A DNA stretch of 13,065 bases from NCBI GenBank assembly GCA_964436935.1, contig CAYTES010000039.1:1-13065 (forward strand), read 5' to 3'. A program made the translations under genes and the position numbers. Positions 7,456 through 13,065 of this stretch are shown here, one piece after another (positions within the stretch are counted from its first letter, which is position 1; every line of letters starts with the position of its first letter). The DNA comes from CAYTES01 sp964436935. Lineage in GTDB: Bacteria > Patescibacteriota > Gracilibacteria > UBA1369 > UBA12473. The notes below the pieces were generated by a model, which was not told where the DNA came from, made no database searches, and saw nothing but the letters and a program-made list of their open reading frames with translations.

Positions 7456-7572
7456 GAAAATCTCAACTCGGTTCGCTATTAACCTGTTCTCGAAAAATAC
7501 CGCGACGATTGAAGGCAAGATTTTTTTCGACGTCTAAGCGCACAAACCTGCTCCAAAGCGTTGTTACTCCTC

Positions 7573-8763
7573 TTATTCCACAACAAGCAGCATACTTTTC
7601 AAATACTCCCCTTCCGGATGATACAAATTGACCGGATGATCCGGGGCCAAATGATGCCGCTGCACAATCCTCACCCGACGATTCGCTTCCCGCGCCGCTT
7701 GAAAGAGGACGGTTTGAAATAATTTTTCATCCACATGGTACGAACAAGAACAGGTCAGCAGTAAGCCCCCTGCCGATAATAAGGAAAAGGCCATTCGATT
7801 GAGCTCCTTGTATCCGCGACAGGCGGCCACCACGTCCGATTTCTTCTTCGCAAAGGCCGGTGGATCCAAAATGATGAAATCGTAATCTTTGCGTGGCGGA
7901 TGCTTCAAAAAATCAAAGGCATCATCGGTATACAAATTGGACCGGTCCGATGAAAAAGCATTGCGTTCCATATTGTGAAGCGCTTGAGCCATCGCATCGG
8001 CTGAAATGTCGACCGAATCCACATGTTTTGCCCCACCACAGAGCGCATACACGGAAAATCCTCCGGTATACGCAAACGCATTCAGCACCACTCGATCTTG
8101 CGCCAATGTTTCCACCAAAGACCTCATCTCTCGCTGATCCAGAAAAAAGCCCGTTTTTTGAGATGCCTCGAATTCCACCTGGAATTTTAGCCCATTCTCC
8201 AGAATCTCCACCGAAGACGGCATTTCTCCCATTAAAAGCCCCTCCTGACGCTCCAAGCCTTCCTCCCGACGACTGGACGCTGTCGATTTCTCATAAATAC
8301 TTTTGGGCTGCAATAACGCCACCAACTGCTCCACAATAAAGGGCTTCAATCGGTCCATTCCAAGCGTTGTGATTTGCAATACCAAATGATCGGCATAGCG
8401 GTCCACAATCAAACCAGGCAAACCATCTCCTTCGCTATGCACCACACGGTAGGCATTGGTGGTTCGCTGGGGCTCATTTTTTTCAAACCACTTCATCCGA
8501 AACTCCACCGCCTCCCGCAAACGCGCCGCGACCGCTTCTTGTACCGGCGTTTCATCAAACGTCAACATCCGCCCCACAATGGACGAACGACGATTGAAAT
8601 AGCCTTGCCCGAGAAATTCTCCCTCACTCGTGACAACCGGCAAAATGGCACCGTCTTCAAAGGAGGGCAAAACCGCCACCGCTCCTGAAAAAATCCAATG
8701 ATGCCGATTGCGAATCGGTTTTTCTTTGCCTCTTTTTAAGACCACTTTTGCCGGAACATCCAT
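7573..8763 (-). CDS. rlmI: RlmI-type 23S rRNA cytosine-C5 methyltransferase
   Basis: 396 residues, the same length as E. coli RlmI, which methylates C1962 of 23S rRNA using S-adenosylmethionine. Residues ~4-75 form the N-terminal PUA RNA-binding domain (KRGKEKPIRNRHHWIFSGAV region). The catalytic Rossmann domain shows the SAM loop AYTGGF (231-236), an acidic residue ending strand 2 (D252), and DPPAF (300-304). TCSCS with C338 and C340 supplies the cysteine nucleophile region of m5C enzymes. Family assignment (COG1092) is secure; the exact modified base is inferred. It starts 21 bp after the stop of the upstream lipoprotein gene, with a pyrimidine-rich leader (CATTCTTTTATTT) and no SD, so it is probably translated from a shared mRNA. 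No clear terminator follows. Confidence 0.92.
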   Translation of the reverse strand: MDVPAKVVLKRGKEKPIRNRHHWIFSGAVAVLPSFEDGAILPVVTSEGEFLGQGYFNRRSSIVGRMLTFDETPVQEAVAARLREAVEFRMKWFEKNEPQRTTNAYRVVHSEGDGLPGLIVDRYADHLVLQITTLGMDRLKPFIVEQLVALLQPKSIYEKSTASSRREEGLERQEGLLMGEMPSSVEILENGLKFQVEFEASQKTGFFLDQREMRSLVETLAQDRVVLNAFAYTGGFSVYALCGGAKHVDSVDISADAMAQALHNMERNAFSSDRSNLYTDDAFDFLKHPPRKDYDFIILDPPAFAKKKSDVVAACRGYKELNRMAFSLLSAGGLLLTCSCSYHVDEKLFQTVLFQAAREANRRVRIVQRHHLAPDHPVNLYHPEGEYLKSMLLVVE

Positions 8764-8784
8764 AAATAAAAGAATGGTTAATGA

Positions 8785-9216
8785 CTAGGATTCCGTGGGC
8801 GCCGCCACCACTTCAAACGTTTCACCACAGATTTCATTGGGTTCATTCGAAGCCAATAAACACCACCGGTACCAGCCCGGATTTAAATCGGAAGGAACCG
8901 TATATTCGTATACCCCTTCATTTTTGATGTTGGTGATACGCTCAGTGATGCTCACGGAGGCCCCTTGTTCCGCCAAGGCCGTATCTTTAAAAAAGAGGCT
9001 CACTTGCTCCGGCCCTCCGCTCCAACGGATGCGGTAGGATTCGCCTTTTTCCCATTGATCGTCGCCGCGAGGCGAAATCATTTGAATCGAAGAAACCGTA
9101 TCGGGCGCCTCACCAGAAGAAGCAGCCGAAGGCTCAAGCTCGCTCGGCCTAACGGAGCACCCCCACGACAAAAGACTGATCAGTGCCAATAGAAATACAA
9201 CCATACCATTCTTCAT
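8785..9216 (-). CDS. Kre9/KNH-like (Ser-Thr-rich anchored protein family) lipoprotein
   Basis: 143 residues when begun at the ATG at 9216. The N-terminus has one basic residue, a hydrophobic core and SLLSWGC, a slightly atypical lipobox that would lipidate C20. A short Ser/Glu/Pro linker follows. Residues ~43-135 form a beta-sandwich: ISPRGDDQWEKGESYRIRW matches the start of PF10342 domains, seen in many bacterial surface proteins and yeast Kre9/Knh1. C119 and C130 could form a disulfide, supporting export. No enzymatic motif is visible; a structural or adhesive envelope role is only a guess. A longer frame reaching 9252 is rejected because the added residues precede the signal peptide and a -10 box lies within that stretch, seven bases before 9216. 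The gene heads a probable operon with rlmI. Confidence 0.8.
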   Translation of the reverse strand: MKNGMVVFLLALISLLSWGCSVRPSELEPSAASSGEAPDTVSSIQMISPRGDDQWEKGESYRIRWSGGPEQVSLFFKDTALAEQGASVSITERITNIKNEGVYEYTVPSDLNPGWYRWCLLASNEPNEICGETFEVVAAPTES

Positions 9217-9223
9217 AATCGTC

Positions 9224-9252
9224 AGTATAAAGAATTCCATCATCACAGGCAA
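9224..9252 (-). promoter_or_regulatory. Promoter of the lipoprotein-rlmI unit
   Basis: Minus-strand TTGCCT (9252-9247) and TATACT (9229-9224), 17 bp apart. Seven bases separate the -10 box from the ATG at 9216, predicting a leaderless or near-leaderless mRNA. Confidence 0.7.
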
Positions 9253-9281
9253 TTGACTAATTCATTAATTTTATTCATAAT
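9253..9281 (+). promoter_or_regulatory. Promoter of the 9315-10558 gene pair
   Basis: TTGACT (9253-9258) and CATAAT (9276-9281), 17 bp apart. Its -35 box directly abuts the -35 box of the divergent lipoprotein promoter (9247-9252), with no base between. Expected leader about 26 nt, AT-rich, no SD. Confidence 0.7.
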
Positions 9282-9314
9282 TTAGTTCAAAAAATTTTAA
9301 ATTATTCACTCGTC

Positions 9315-10103
9315 ATGCGCGCACAACCCCTTGAAAACGCTCAACCCGAAGATTGGAAAGCAATCGACCCCTCATTAACCAATGCCATTGAAACATTTTT
9401 AAGCAACCATAACCGACGCAGCGAAACCCCTCTATTGGACCAACTGAGCCCCCTTCAGGCCGCCCATCAACTCATCCTGATCTACGAGGGACGTTTTCTT
9501 ATTGCCGACCGACAAAAAGCGGCCACTTTTTACATTCATTTGCGTAACGCATTCGGATTACCCGCCCTGGTTTCAGGCGCCGAATTTGCACTTCCTCGTC
9601 CGCTCCACCAAGAAATCAACATCCACCTCGAACAAACCGGCAGAAGTGGACTTCCCACTGAAACCACACTAGAAGATGCAAAGCGCACGCTTGAGCGCTA
9701 TTTCACGGAAACCATTTTGGAGGGAAATTCTCCTCAAATCCTTCTGATCAAAGAGCTTTTAGAAAAAGTCCAACAAGAAAGCGATATTCGAACCGCCAAA
9801 CTCATTCGCTCACTGCGAAAGAACAATAACCAACTGGAAACTTCCCTAAGACATAAAACATCCGAAGCGGCGGAGCTTCGGGAAAAACTTAAAGGCTTTA
9901 GAGCTCAAACAATGGGGATTTTAGACGAACTCACGGCCCGAGGCCGGAGCCAAGAAAATTTACCCCTAGACCTTGCTCGCTCGCGCAGGAACCTTTCGCG
10001 AAATCGAAAAGCCCCCAACAATACCCCTTCCACGGGTGATTCTCCCGCAACGGATCGTTCGCCTTTTAACGACAGTGCCGACGACGCATCTTCCACTTCT
10101 TAG
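9315..10103 (+). CDS. Uncharacterised coiled-coil protein
   Basis: 262 residues; I do not recognise a family. No signal peptide or membrane helix, so probably cytoplasmic. Residues ~18-150 look like a helical globular domain. Residues ~143-207 are a strongly charged heptad-like coiled coil. Residues ~208-232 are Arg-rich (ARSRRNLSRNRK), and the last 30 residues are a Ser/Asp/Pro-rich disordered tail. The combination of coiled coil, basic patch and acidic tail would suit a scaffold or nucleic-acid-associated protein, but that is speculation. The ATG at 9315 has no SD (CACTCGTC upstream). The next gene begins two bases after the stop TAG, so the two are almost certainly co-transcribed and perhaps translationally coupled. 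Confidence 0.8.
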   Translation: MRAQPLENAQPEDWKAIDPSLTNAIETFLSNHNRRSETPLLDQLSPLQAAHQLILIYEGRFLIADRQKAATFYIHLRNAFGLPALVSGAEFALPRPLHQEINIHLEQTGRSGLPTETTLEDAKRTLERYFTETILEGNSPQILLIKELLEKVQQESDIRTAKLIRSLRKNNNQLETSLRHKTSEAAELREKLKGFRAQTMGILDELTARGRSQENLPLDLARSRRNLSRNRKAPNNTPSTGDSPATDRSPFNDSADDASSTS

Positions 10104-10105
10104 TC

Positions 10106-10558
10106 ATGGAAATTTCTCTCTCCATCCCCGATAGCCCTCTCTGCCCCCCCGCACTTTTTCGTGAAATCAGTATTTTTCTGTTCATCATCAGCGAACAGGG
10201 ATTGGCCGGAGAAGGAAGTGTTTATGAAGTCTCCCAGACCCTTCTCGACGAAATGCTTCATCATTTCAAAAATCTTTCCCCGCGAGAAGTCGAAACAGGG
10301 TTAAAACTCTTCGTGCTTTTAAGGGGAAATACTGAAAATCAAGAAGAAAAAACCGCCATTAACGCCATGATCATGAGGATTCGTCAGCAAGCTCACTACT
10401 CCAGCGAAAAAGCCCGCAGGCAATACACACCTTTTCGCTCTGTAGACTCAGGCATTTCCAATGAGACCACCGAAGCGCTCCTCAGTACCAACGGCTTTGT
10501 TCGGGCTATTCTCAAAGATGGAACAGAAGACGAAGTGGTCTGGATTAGGAGAAATTAA
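10106..10558 (+). CDS. Uncharacterised 150-residue protein
   Basis: No family recognised. The N-terminal ~75 residues are hydrophobic and helical (FREISIFLFIISEQGLAGEG; DEMLHHFKNLSPREVETGLKLFVLL). The hydrophobic piece at 18-29 is too short and too interrupted for a convincing membrane span. Residues 76-108 are a charged helix; the C-terminus, GFVRAILKDGTEDEVVWIRRN in outline, looks like a small beta unit. It starts two bases after the preceding gene's stop, without SD, suggesting translational coupling. It ends 3 bp before the stop of convergent ybeY; no terminator hairpin is visible between them, so the two transcripts probably overlap. Confidence 0.75.
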   Translation: MEISLSIPDSPLCPPALFREISIFLFIISEQGLAGEGSVYEVSQTLLDEMLHHFKNLSPREVETGLKLFVLLRGNTENQEEKTAINAMIMRIRQQAHYSSEKARRQYTPFRSVDSGISNETTEALLSTNGFVRAILKDGTEDEVVWIRRN

Positions 10559-10561
10559 ATT

Positions 10562-11011
10562 TCAACAATAGGCCGGCCTTCCCAATACCTCATAGGCGAT
10601 CGTCATCATGACTTTTTCTTCTTTTAAGGTTTGATGATCGTAACCAAGAATATGCAACAAGCCGTGAACAAATAAAAAGCGCACCTCCTCTTCAAGGGAT
10701 TGCCGCATTTCATCGGCGTTGCGCTGGGCCGCGGGAACCGAAATGAAAATCTGTCCGAGAGAATGGGGGTCTTTTAAGGTGGGGTCTTGAATTTCGCGAT
10801 TGGCAAACGATAAAACATCCGTCGGCTTATCAAGTCCACGAGAGGCCGAGTTGATTTCGCGCATGCGCTCATCGCCCATCAATACAAACTCCACCTCTTT
10901 TTCGGAAATGGGCGGAACCAGCGCCTCCGTTTTTCGAATCAAACGTATGAAATCAGCCCTTTTTAAGGCCAGCGGCATTTGAGCTTCATCGATTAAAATC
11001 AAACGGAGCAT
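10562..11011 (-). CDS. ybeY: Endoribonuclease / rRNA maturation factor YbeY
   Basis: 149 residues from the ATG at 11011. It has the UPF0054 zinc site HGLLHILGYDH (H116, H120, H126; HxxxHxxxxxH) and the conserved upstream block SRGLDKPTDVLSF (57-69) containing the catalytic arginine. YbeY is a near-universal single-strand-specific metal-dependent RNase involved in 16S rRNA 3'-end maturation and ribosome quality control. A longer frame back to 11071 is rejected: the extra 20 residues would overlap the end of the preceding gene, and MLRLILID is a normal YbeY N-terminus. It starts 22 bp after the GH18-like gene's stop with no SD, so probably shares its promoter. This is a core housekeeping gene in an unusual partnership. 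Confidence 0.94.
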   Translation of the reverse strand: MLRLILIDEAQMPLALKRADFIRLIRKTEALVPPISEKEVEFVLMGDERMREINSASRGLDKPTDVLSFANREIQDPTLKDPHSLGQIFISVPAAQRNADEMRQSLEEEVRFLFVHGLLHILGYDHQTLKEEKVMMTIAYEVLGRPAYC

Positions 11012-11033
11012 GAAAAATGGATTAAGGGACCCC

Positions 11034-12038
11034 CTAAAGGGATTTTTCTTTATTCTGCCATAAAGTCTCATAGGTTTTCCATTCTTCTTCCTCCATTTCC
11101 CAATACGGGTAGATGGCTACCCCGCTGAAAACCTCCGGAGCCGAACGGGTATTGCTCACCCCCTGAATGACGCCCTTGAGTCCATTTTCAATATTTTCAA
11201 TCGCAGGATCAAAGGCTCCTTCCGCTCCCTTTTCATATGCGGGAATGCCCACCAAGACGGAAGTGTGGAATGGTTCGGCAATCCGGGTGACGTAAATCAC
11301 CTGCTGCTCAATAAACCACCGGTACCAATCCGCCCCTCCGAGCGAGGTATCATAGGCCATCACCACCACCTGGTCCACCAGAGGCATCATTGCCTCCAAA
11401 TCCCGCGTTGAAATGTAACTAACCACCTCTACTCCAAAATAGTCCCCCACCCATCGGCTTAAAGCTTCGGGCTGCCATTCATCTACGGCAATCGAGATAG
11501 GGGTGGTGGGAAGTGCCAACCGTGTTTCGCGGAGCAAACTTAAAAAACCCGCATCCCTGGCACGGATGGGCTCAATATTATAATGAATGCCATCAAAGCC
11601 TACCTCCTGGATCAATCCACTCACGGTCGCCACCATTTCCTTTCGAATGCCACTCTGATCGATATCCAAACGCGACCGGCGCTGCCCCATCCACGCATAC
11701 CACTGAATTTCGGGGAAATGTTTTTTCATATACGCTAGAAATGCTTTGGCATAGGGATAACGCTCCACAGAGAGCGTTCCGTCCGACTCAAAAGGCCCCG
11801 TATGCAGATAAGCATACCGAATATCATGACGAGATAAATTTTGACCCAATTCGTTCCACTCGGCCGTACTCAGCGGGTCTTCAACCCACGCATGCTGAAG
11901 CCAAATTCCGTCCCCCCCCTTATTTCCTTGATCTCCCTCCGCTCGATGAAATCCCACAAAAAAATACCAAGCCACCAATACCCCGATCGGAATCAAGAGA
12001 AAAAGAAAAACGAATAGTCGACGAAGCCATTGGTGCAT
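11034..12038 (-). CDS. Membrane-anchored GH18-like TIM-barrel protein
   Basis: 334 residues from the ATG at 12038. Residues ~6-27 form one hydrophobic anchor (LFVFLFLLIPIGVLVAWYFF) after basic RR; the rest should be outside the membrane. The barrel domain shows two GH18 landmarks: GFDGIHYNIEP (148-157) at the end of strand 4, with E156 in the acid/base position, and QVVVMAYD (223-230) at strand 6, giving M227, Y229 and D230. The usual DxxDxDxE is altered to DxxHxNxE, so chitinase-type chemistry is uncertain; an NxE pair instead recalls GH85. A cell-wall or exopolysaccharide substrate is plausible but unproven. A longer frame to 12134 would run into a palindrome array and precede the signal anchor. 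A promoter sits 6 nt upstream of 12038, suggesting leaderless translation. ybeY follows 22 bp downstream. Confidence 0.82.
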   Translation of the reverse strand: MHQWLRRLFVFLFLLIPIGVLVAWYFFVGFHRAEGDQGNKGGDGIWLQHAWVEDPLSTAEWNELGQNLSRHDIRYAYLHTGPFESDGTLSVERYPYAKAFLAYMKKHFPEIQWYAWMGQRRSRLDIDQSGIRKEMVATVSGLIQEVGFDGIHYNIEPIRARDAGFLSLLRETRLALPTTPISIAVDEWQPEALSRWVGDYFGVEVVSYISTRDLEAMMPLVDQVVVMAYDTSLGGADWYRWFIEQQVIYVTRIAEPFHTSVLVGIPAYEKGAEGAFDPAIENIENGLKGVIQGVSNTRSAPEVFSGVAIYPYWEMEEEEWKTYETLWQNKEKSL

Positions 12039-12044
12039 GGACCC

Positions 12045-12072
12045 ATTGTATCGAATTTTATCGACTGGACAA
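12045..12072 (-). promoter_or_regulatory. Promoter of the GH18-like gene
   Basis: Minus-strand TTGTCC (12072-12067) and TACAAT (12050-12045), 16 bp apart, with the -10 ending six bases before the ATG at 12038. The -35 box overlaps the leftmost palindrome-array site (12062-12071). Confidence 0.7.
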
Positions 12073-12203
12073 GTGACAAGACAAGCCCTAAACTTATGAC
12101 CAGACACGTCCGGACATGACCAGACAATTTCCACAATTACAGATTAATACTTGTCTAGACACCACCAATTTAGTGTCTAGACATCCTATCTTTTGTCCGG
12201 ACA
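12062..12203. promoter_or_regulatory. Array of 10-bp palindromic sites, consensus YGWCYRGACA
   Basis: Eight sites by eye. Perfect or near-perfect palindromes: CGTCCGGACA (12107), TGTCTAGACA (12152), TGTCTAGACA (12174), TGTCCGGACA (12194). Less symmetric: TGACCAGACA (12097 and 12117), CGACTGGACA (12062); degenerate: TGACAAGACA (12074). The copies at 12097, 12107 and 12117 are exactly contiguous with 10-bp period, and those at 12152, 12174 and 12194 are 22 and 20 bp apart, so many sites share a helix face. This is the expected form of a multi-site operator for a dimeric regulator, most simply the adjacent HTH protein; that pairing is inferred. Confidence 0.85.
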
Positions 12204-12220
12204 GGCCAAAAAGATTTAAC
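12193..12220 (+). promoter_or_regulatory. Candidate promoter of the HTH membrane protein gene
   Basis: TTGTCC (12193-12198) and TTTAAC (12215-12220) with 16-bp spacing, ten bases before the ATG. The -10 is weak (4/6). The -35 lies inside the array site at 12194-12203, mirroring the arrangement at the divergent promoter. Confidence 0.4.
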
Positions 12221-12230
12221 CCACTCTCCC

Positions 12231-12875
12231 ATGCCCACCCAAGACACGGTCGTGAGCCGCGAAGAAGCGGCTGAGCTCCTCAATATTTCCATCCGTACTC
12301 TCGATCGATACATCCGACGCAACTATTTTGAGATCAAAAAGGTGGACCGAAGTGTTTGGATTTCCCGTCCTTCCTTGGAACGATTTTATGACAGCCATTA
12401 TGTCCCTAAAACTTCTGAAACCGAGTCCCCAAGCGAAACGGGCGAACCAGTAGACACCGTTGTCCACTCGACAGAAGAGTCCCTCATCAAATCCCCCCTT
12501 CACGAACGCATTGAGTTGAGTGCCCACGAACACACGTATCCCGAAATGAATCCCGCTACCATTTATAAATCCCTCTATGAAGACCTAAAACCAAAATATG
12601 AAGAGCAGCAAAAACGACTGGAGGGAGCGCATTATCGAGTGGGACAATTGGAAGCGCAGGTCAAAACCATGGTGCCTCTGATTGAATTCAAACGAGAACG
12701 CCAACAGACGCTTTTATTGGAAAAACAGTATAAAGAGTCCATGGACAAGGCCTCCACTCAATTTTCCCGCTTAAAAAGCTTATTTGAAGGGGAGCGGCTC
12801 AATAAGAACATCTACATGGGGCTGGTGTACTTACTGCTCATTTTACACATGGTTTTTTGGGGGATTCTGAGATGA
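12231..12875 (+). CDS. Tail-anchored helix-turn-helix DNA-binding protein with coiled coil
   Basis: 214 residues. Residues 7-56 form a MerR/excisionase-type HTH: SREEAAELLNISIRTLDRYIRR is the helix-turn-helix, and a short wing (KKVDRSVWISRPSLERF) follows. Residues 57-108 are a polar, probably disordered linker. Residues ~113-190 are a long charged coiled coil, suggesting a dimer. Residues 193-212 are one hydrophobic helix ending two residues before the C-terminus, so the protein should be tail-anchored with its DNA-binding head in the cytoplasm. No sensor domain is visible. The adjoining array suggests it binds those sites and controls itself and the divergent GH18-like gene, or anchors DNA to the membrane; RacA of Bacillus (MerR-like HTH plus coiled coil) is a loose architectural parallel. 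No SD; the leader before the ATG is CCACTCTCCC. Ends in TGA. Confidence 0.85.
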   Translation: MPTQDTVVSREEAAELLNISIRTLDRYIRRNYFEIKKVDRSVWISRPSLERFYDSHYVPKTSETESPSETGEPVDTVVHSTEESLIKSPLHERIELSAHEHTYPEMNPATIYKSLYEDLKPKYEEQQKRLEGAHYRVGQLEAQVKTMVPLIEFKRERQQTLLLEKQYKESMDKASTQFSRLKSLFEGERLNKNIYMGLVYLLLILHMVFWGILR

Positions 12876-13019
12876 AAGGTATCTTCCTTTAAATAACATC
12901 TAAAAACTCCTTAGAACTCATTTTAAAGCATTTTTCCTATTTCTATCTGTTGATTCCACGTTGAGGTGCTTCTTATTTCTACTTTTGCCTAGGAGCTATT
13001 CACATAAAAGGAGTTTGTA
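12876..13019. other. AT-rich intergenic spacer
   Basis: Contains a weak AAAGG/CCTTT hairpin (about 12883-12895) without a T-run, too poor to call a terminator. The rest is AT-rich, with no convincing sigma-70 promoter before the partial gene to the right. The strong SD at 13006-13013 is described with that gene. Confidence 0.4.
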
Positions 13020-13065
13020 ATGGCAAACCTCATAAGGGGTCTGGATTCGAGGCATGAGGAGCGTA
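13020..13065 (+). CDS. Partial ORF, 5' end only, with strong ribosome binding site
   Basis: The ATG at 13020 is preceded by AAAAGGAG (13006-13013) and a six-base spacer, the best SD in the window. The frame stays open to the window edge: MANLIRGLDSRHEER. Fifteen residues are too few to name a family. The canonical SD, absent from nearly all neighbours, is what makes this a likely gene and may indicate different ancestry or high expression. Confidence 0.5.
   Translation, partial: MANLIRGLDSRHEER

Larger units (their letters stand above)
7284..7572. other. Intergenic region with csoR control elements and a hairpin flanked by direct repeats
   Basis: The left part (7292-7353) carries the csoR operator and promoter. 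The middle is AT-rich and contains two copies of TTTTCAGGTT (7413-7422 and 7446-7455) bracketing an inverted repeat CTTGTC/GACAAG (7428-7443) followed by five T. No protein of recognisable family is encoded on either strand; the short open frames use weak starts and show no conserved composition. Confidence 0.5.

Noticed and set aside
7216..7482. 88-residue plus-strand frame across the csoR start
   Set aside because: Overlaps csoR, its operator and its promoter on the opposite strand; composition is Phe/Ser-rich noise.
7324..7518. Possible 64-residue minus-strand protein upstream of csoR
   Set aside because: Needs a TTG start, contains the csoR promoter within it, and shows no family resemblance or ribosome binding site.
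11012..11071. N-terminal extension of YbeY to 11071
   Set aside because: Would overlap the preceding gene's coding end; the canonical YbeY start fits the ATG at 11011.
12039..12134. N-terminal extension of the GH18-like protein to an ATG at 12134
   Set aside because: The extra 32 residues precede a clear signal anchor, are encoded by the promoter and part of the palindrome array, and look non-coding.
12062..12203. CRISPR array or iteron origin of replication
   Set aside because: Units are only 10 bp and palindromic with irregular spacing; no cas or replication initiator gene is present, although a segregation role is not excluded.

Overview
The window reads as a chromosomal segment of a bacterium that uses the standard code: TAA, TAG and TGA all act as stops at the expected ends of conserved proteins. 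Promoters look sigma-70-like (TTGnnn-16/17-TAnnnT), but almost no gene has a Shine-Dalgarno (SD) sequence, and several ATGs lie 6-7 nt after a -10 box, as in leaderless mRNAs. Together with the gene content (small Gly-rich RRM protein, compact copper cassette, many unrecognised proteins), this suggests an uncultured lineage, possibly Patescibacteria/CPR. That placement is a low-confidence inference. I see no tRNA, rRNA, CRISPR array, insertion sequence or phage module.

Layout. Positions 1-279: no gene recognised, only a promoter candidate and leader for an RRM RNA-binding protein (280-609), which ends at a bidirectional terminator. On the minus strand, 676-1830 is an AT-rich 384-residue protein whose last ~80 residues resemble the C-terminal domain of GrpE. 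Next comes a minus-strand copper-homeostasis block read right to left: csoR (7283-6993), a 66-residue HMA copper chaperone (6958-6758), an HMA/SafE-like membrane/double-cupredoxin fusion (6734-4968), and the Cu+ P-type ATPase copA (4835-1869). A shared 16-bp palindromic element lies upstream of csoR and again upstream of copA, a likely two-promoter CsoR regulon.

Positions 7573-9216 hold a minus-strand pair: an RlmI-type rRNA methyltransferase and, upstream, a Kre9/KNH-like lipoprotein. A back-to-back promoter pair separates them from two unrecognised plus-strand genes (9315-10103 and 10106-10558). These converge on ybeY (11011-10562), which follows a membrane-anchored GH18-like TIM-barrel protein (12038-11034).

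The most unusual locus is at the right end. The 12039-12230 intergenic region carries an array of 10-bp palindromes (consensus YGWCYRGACA; best copies TGTCTAGACA and TGTCCGGACA), three of them exactly contiguous at 10-bp period. The outermost copies overlap the proposed -35 boxes of both divergent genes. One of those genes (12231-12875) encodes a helix-turn-helix protein with a coiled coil and a C-terminal transmembrane tail. This looks like a membrane-tethered DNA-binding protein next to its own site cluster, in outline like a chromosome-anchoring or autoregulated membrane-bound factor. The window ends in a partial ORF (13020 onward) with an unusually strong SD.
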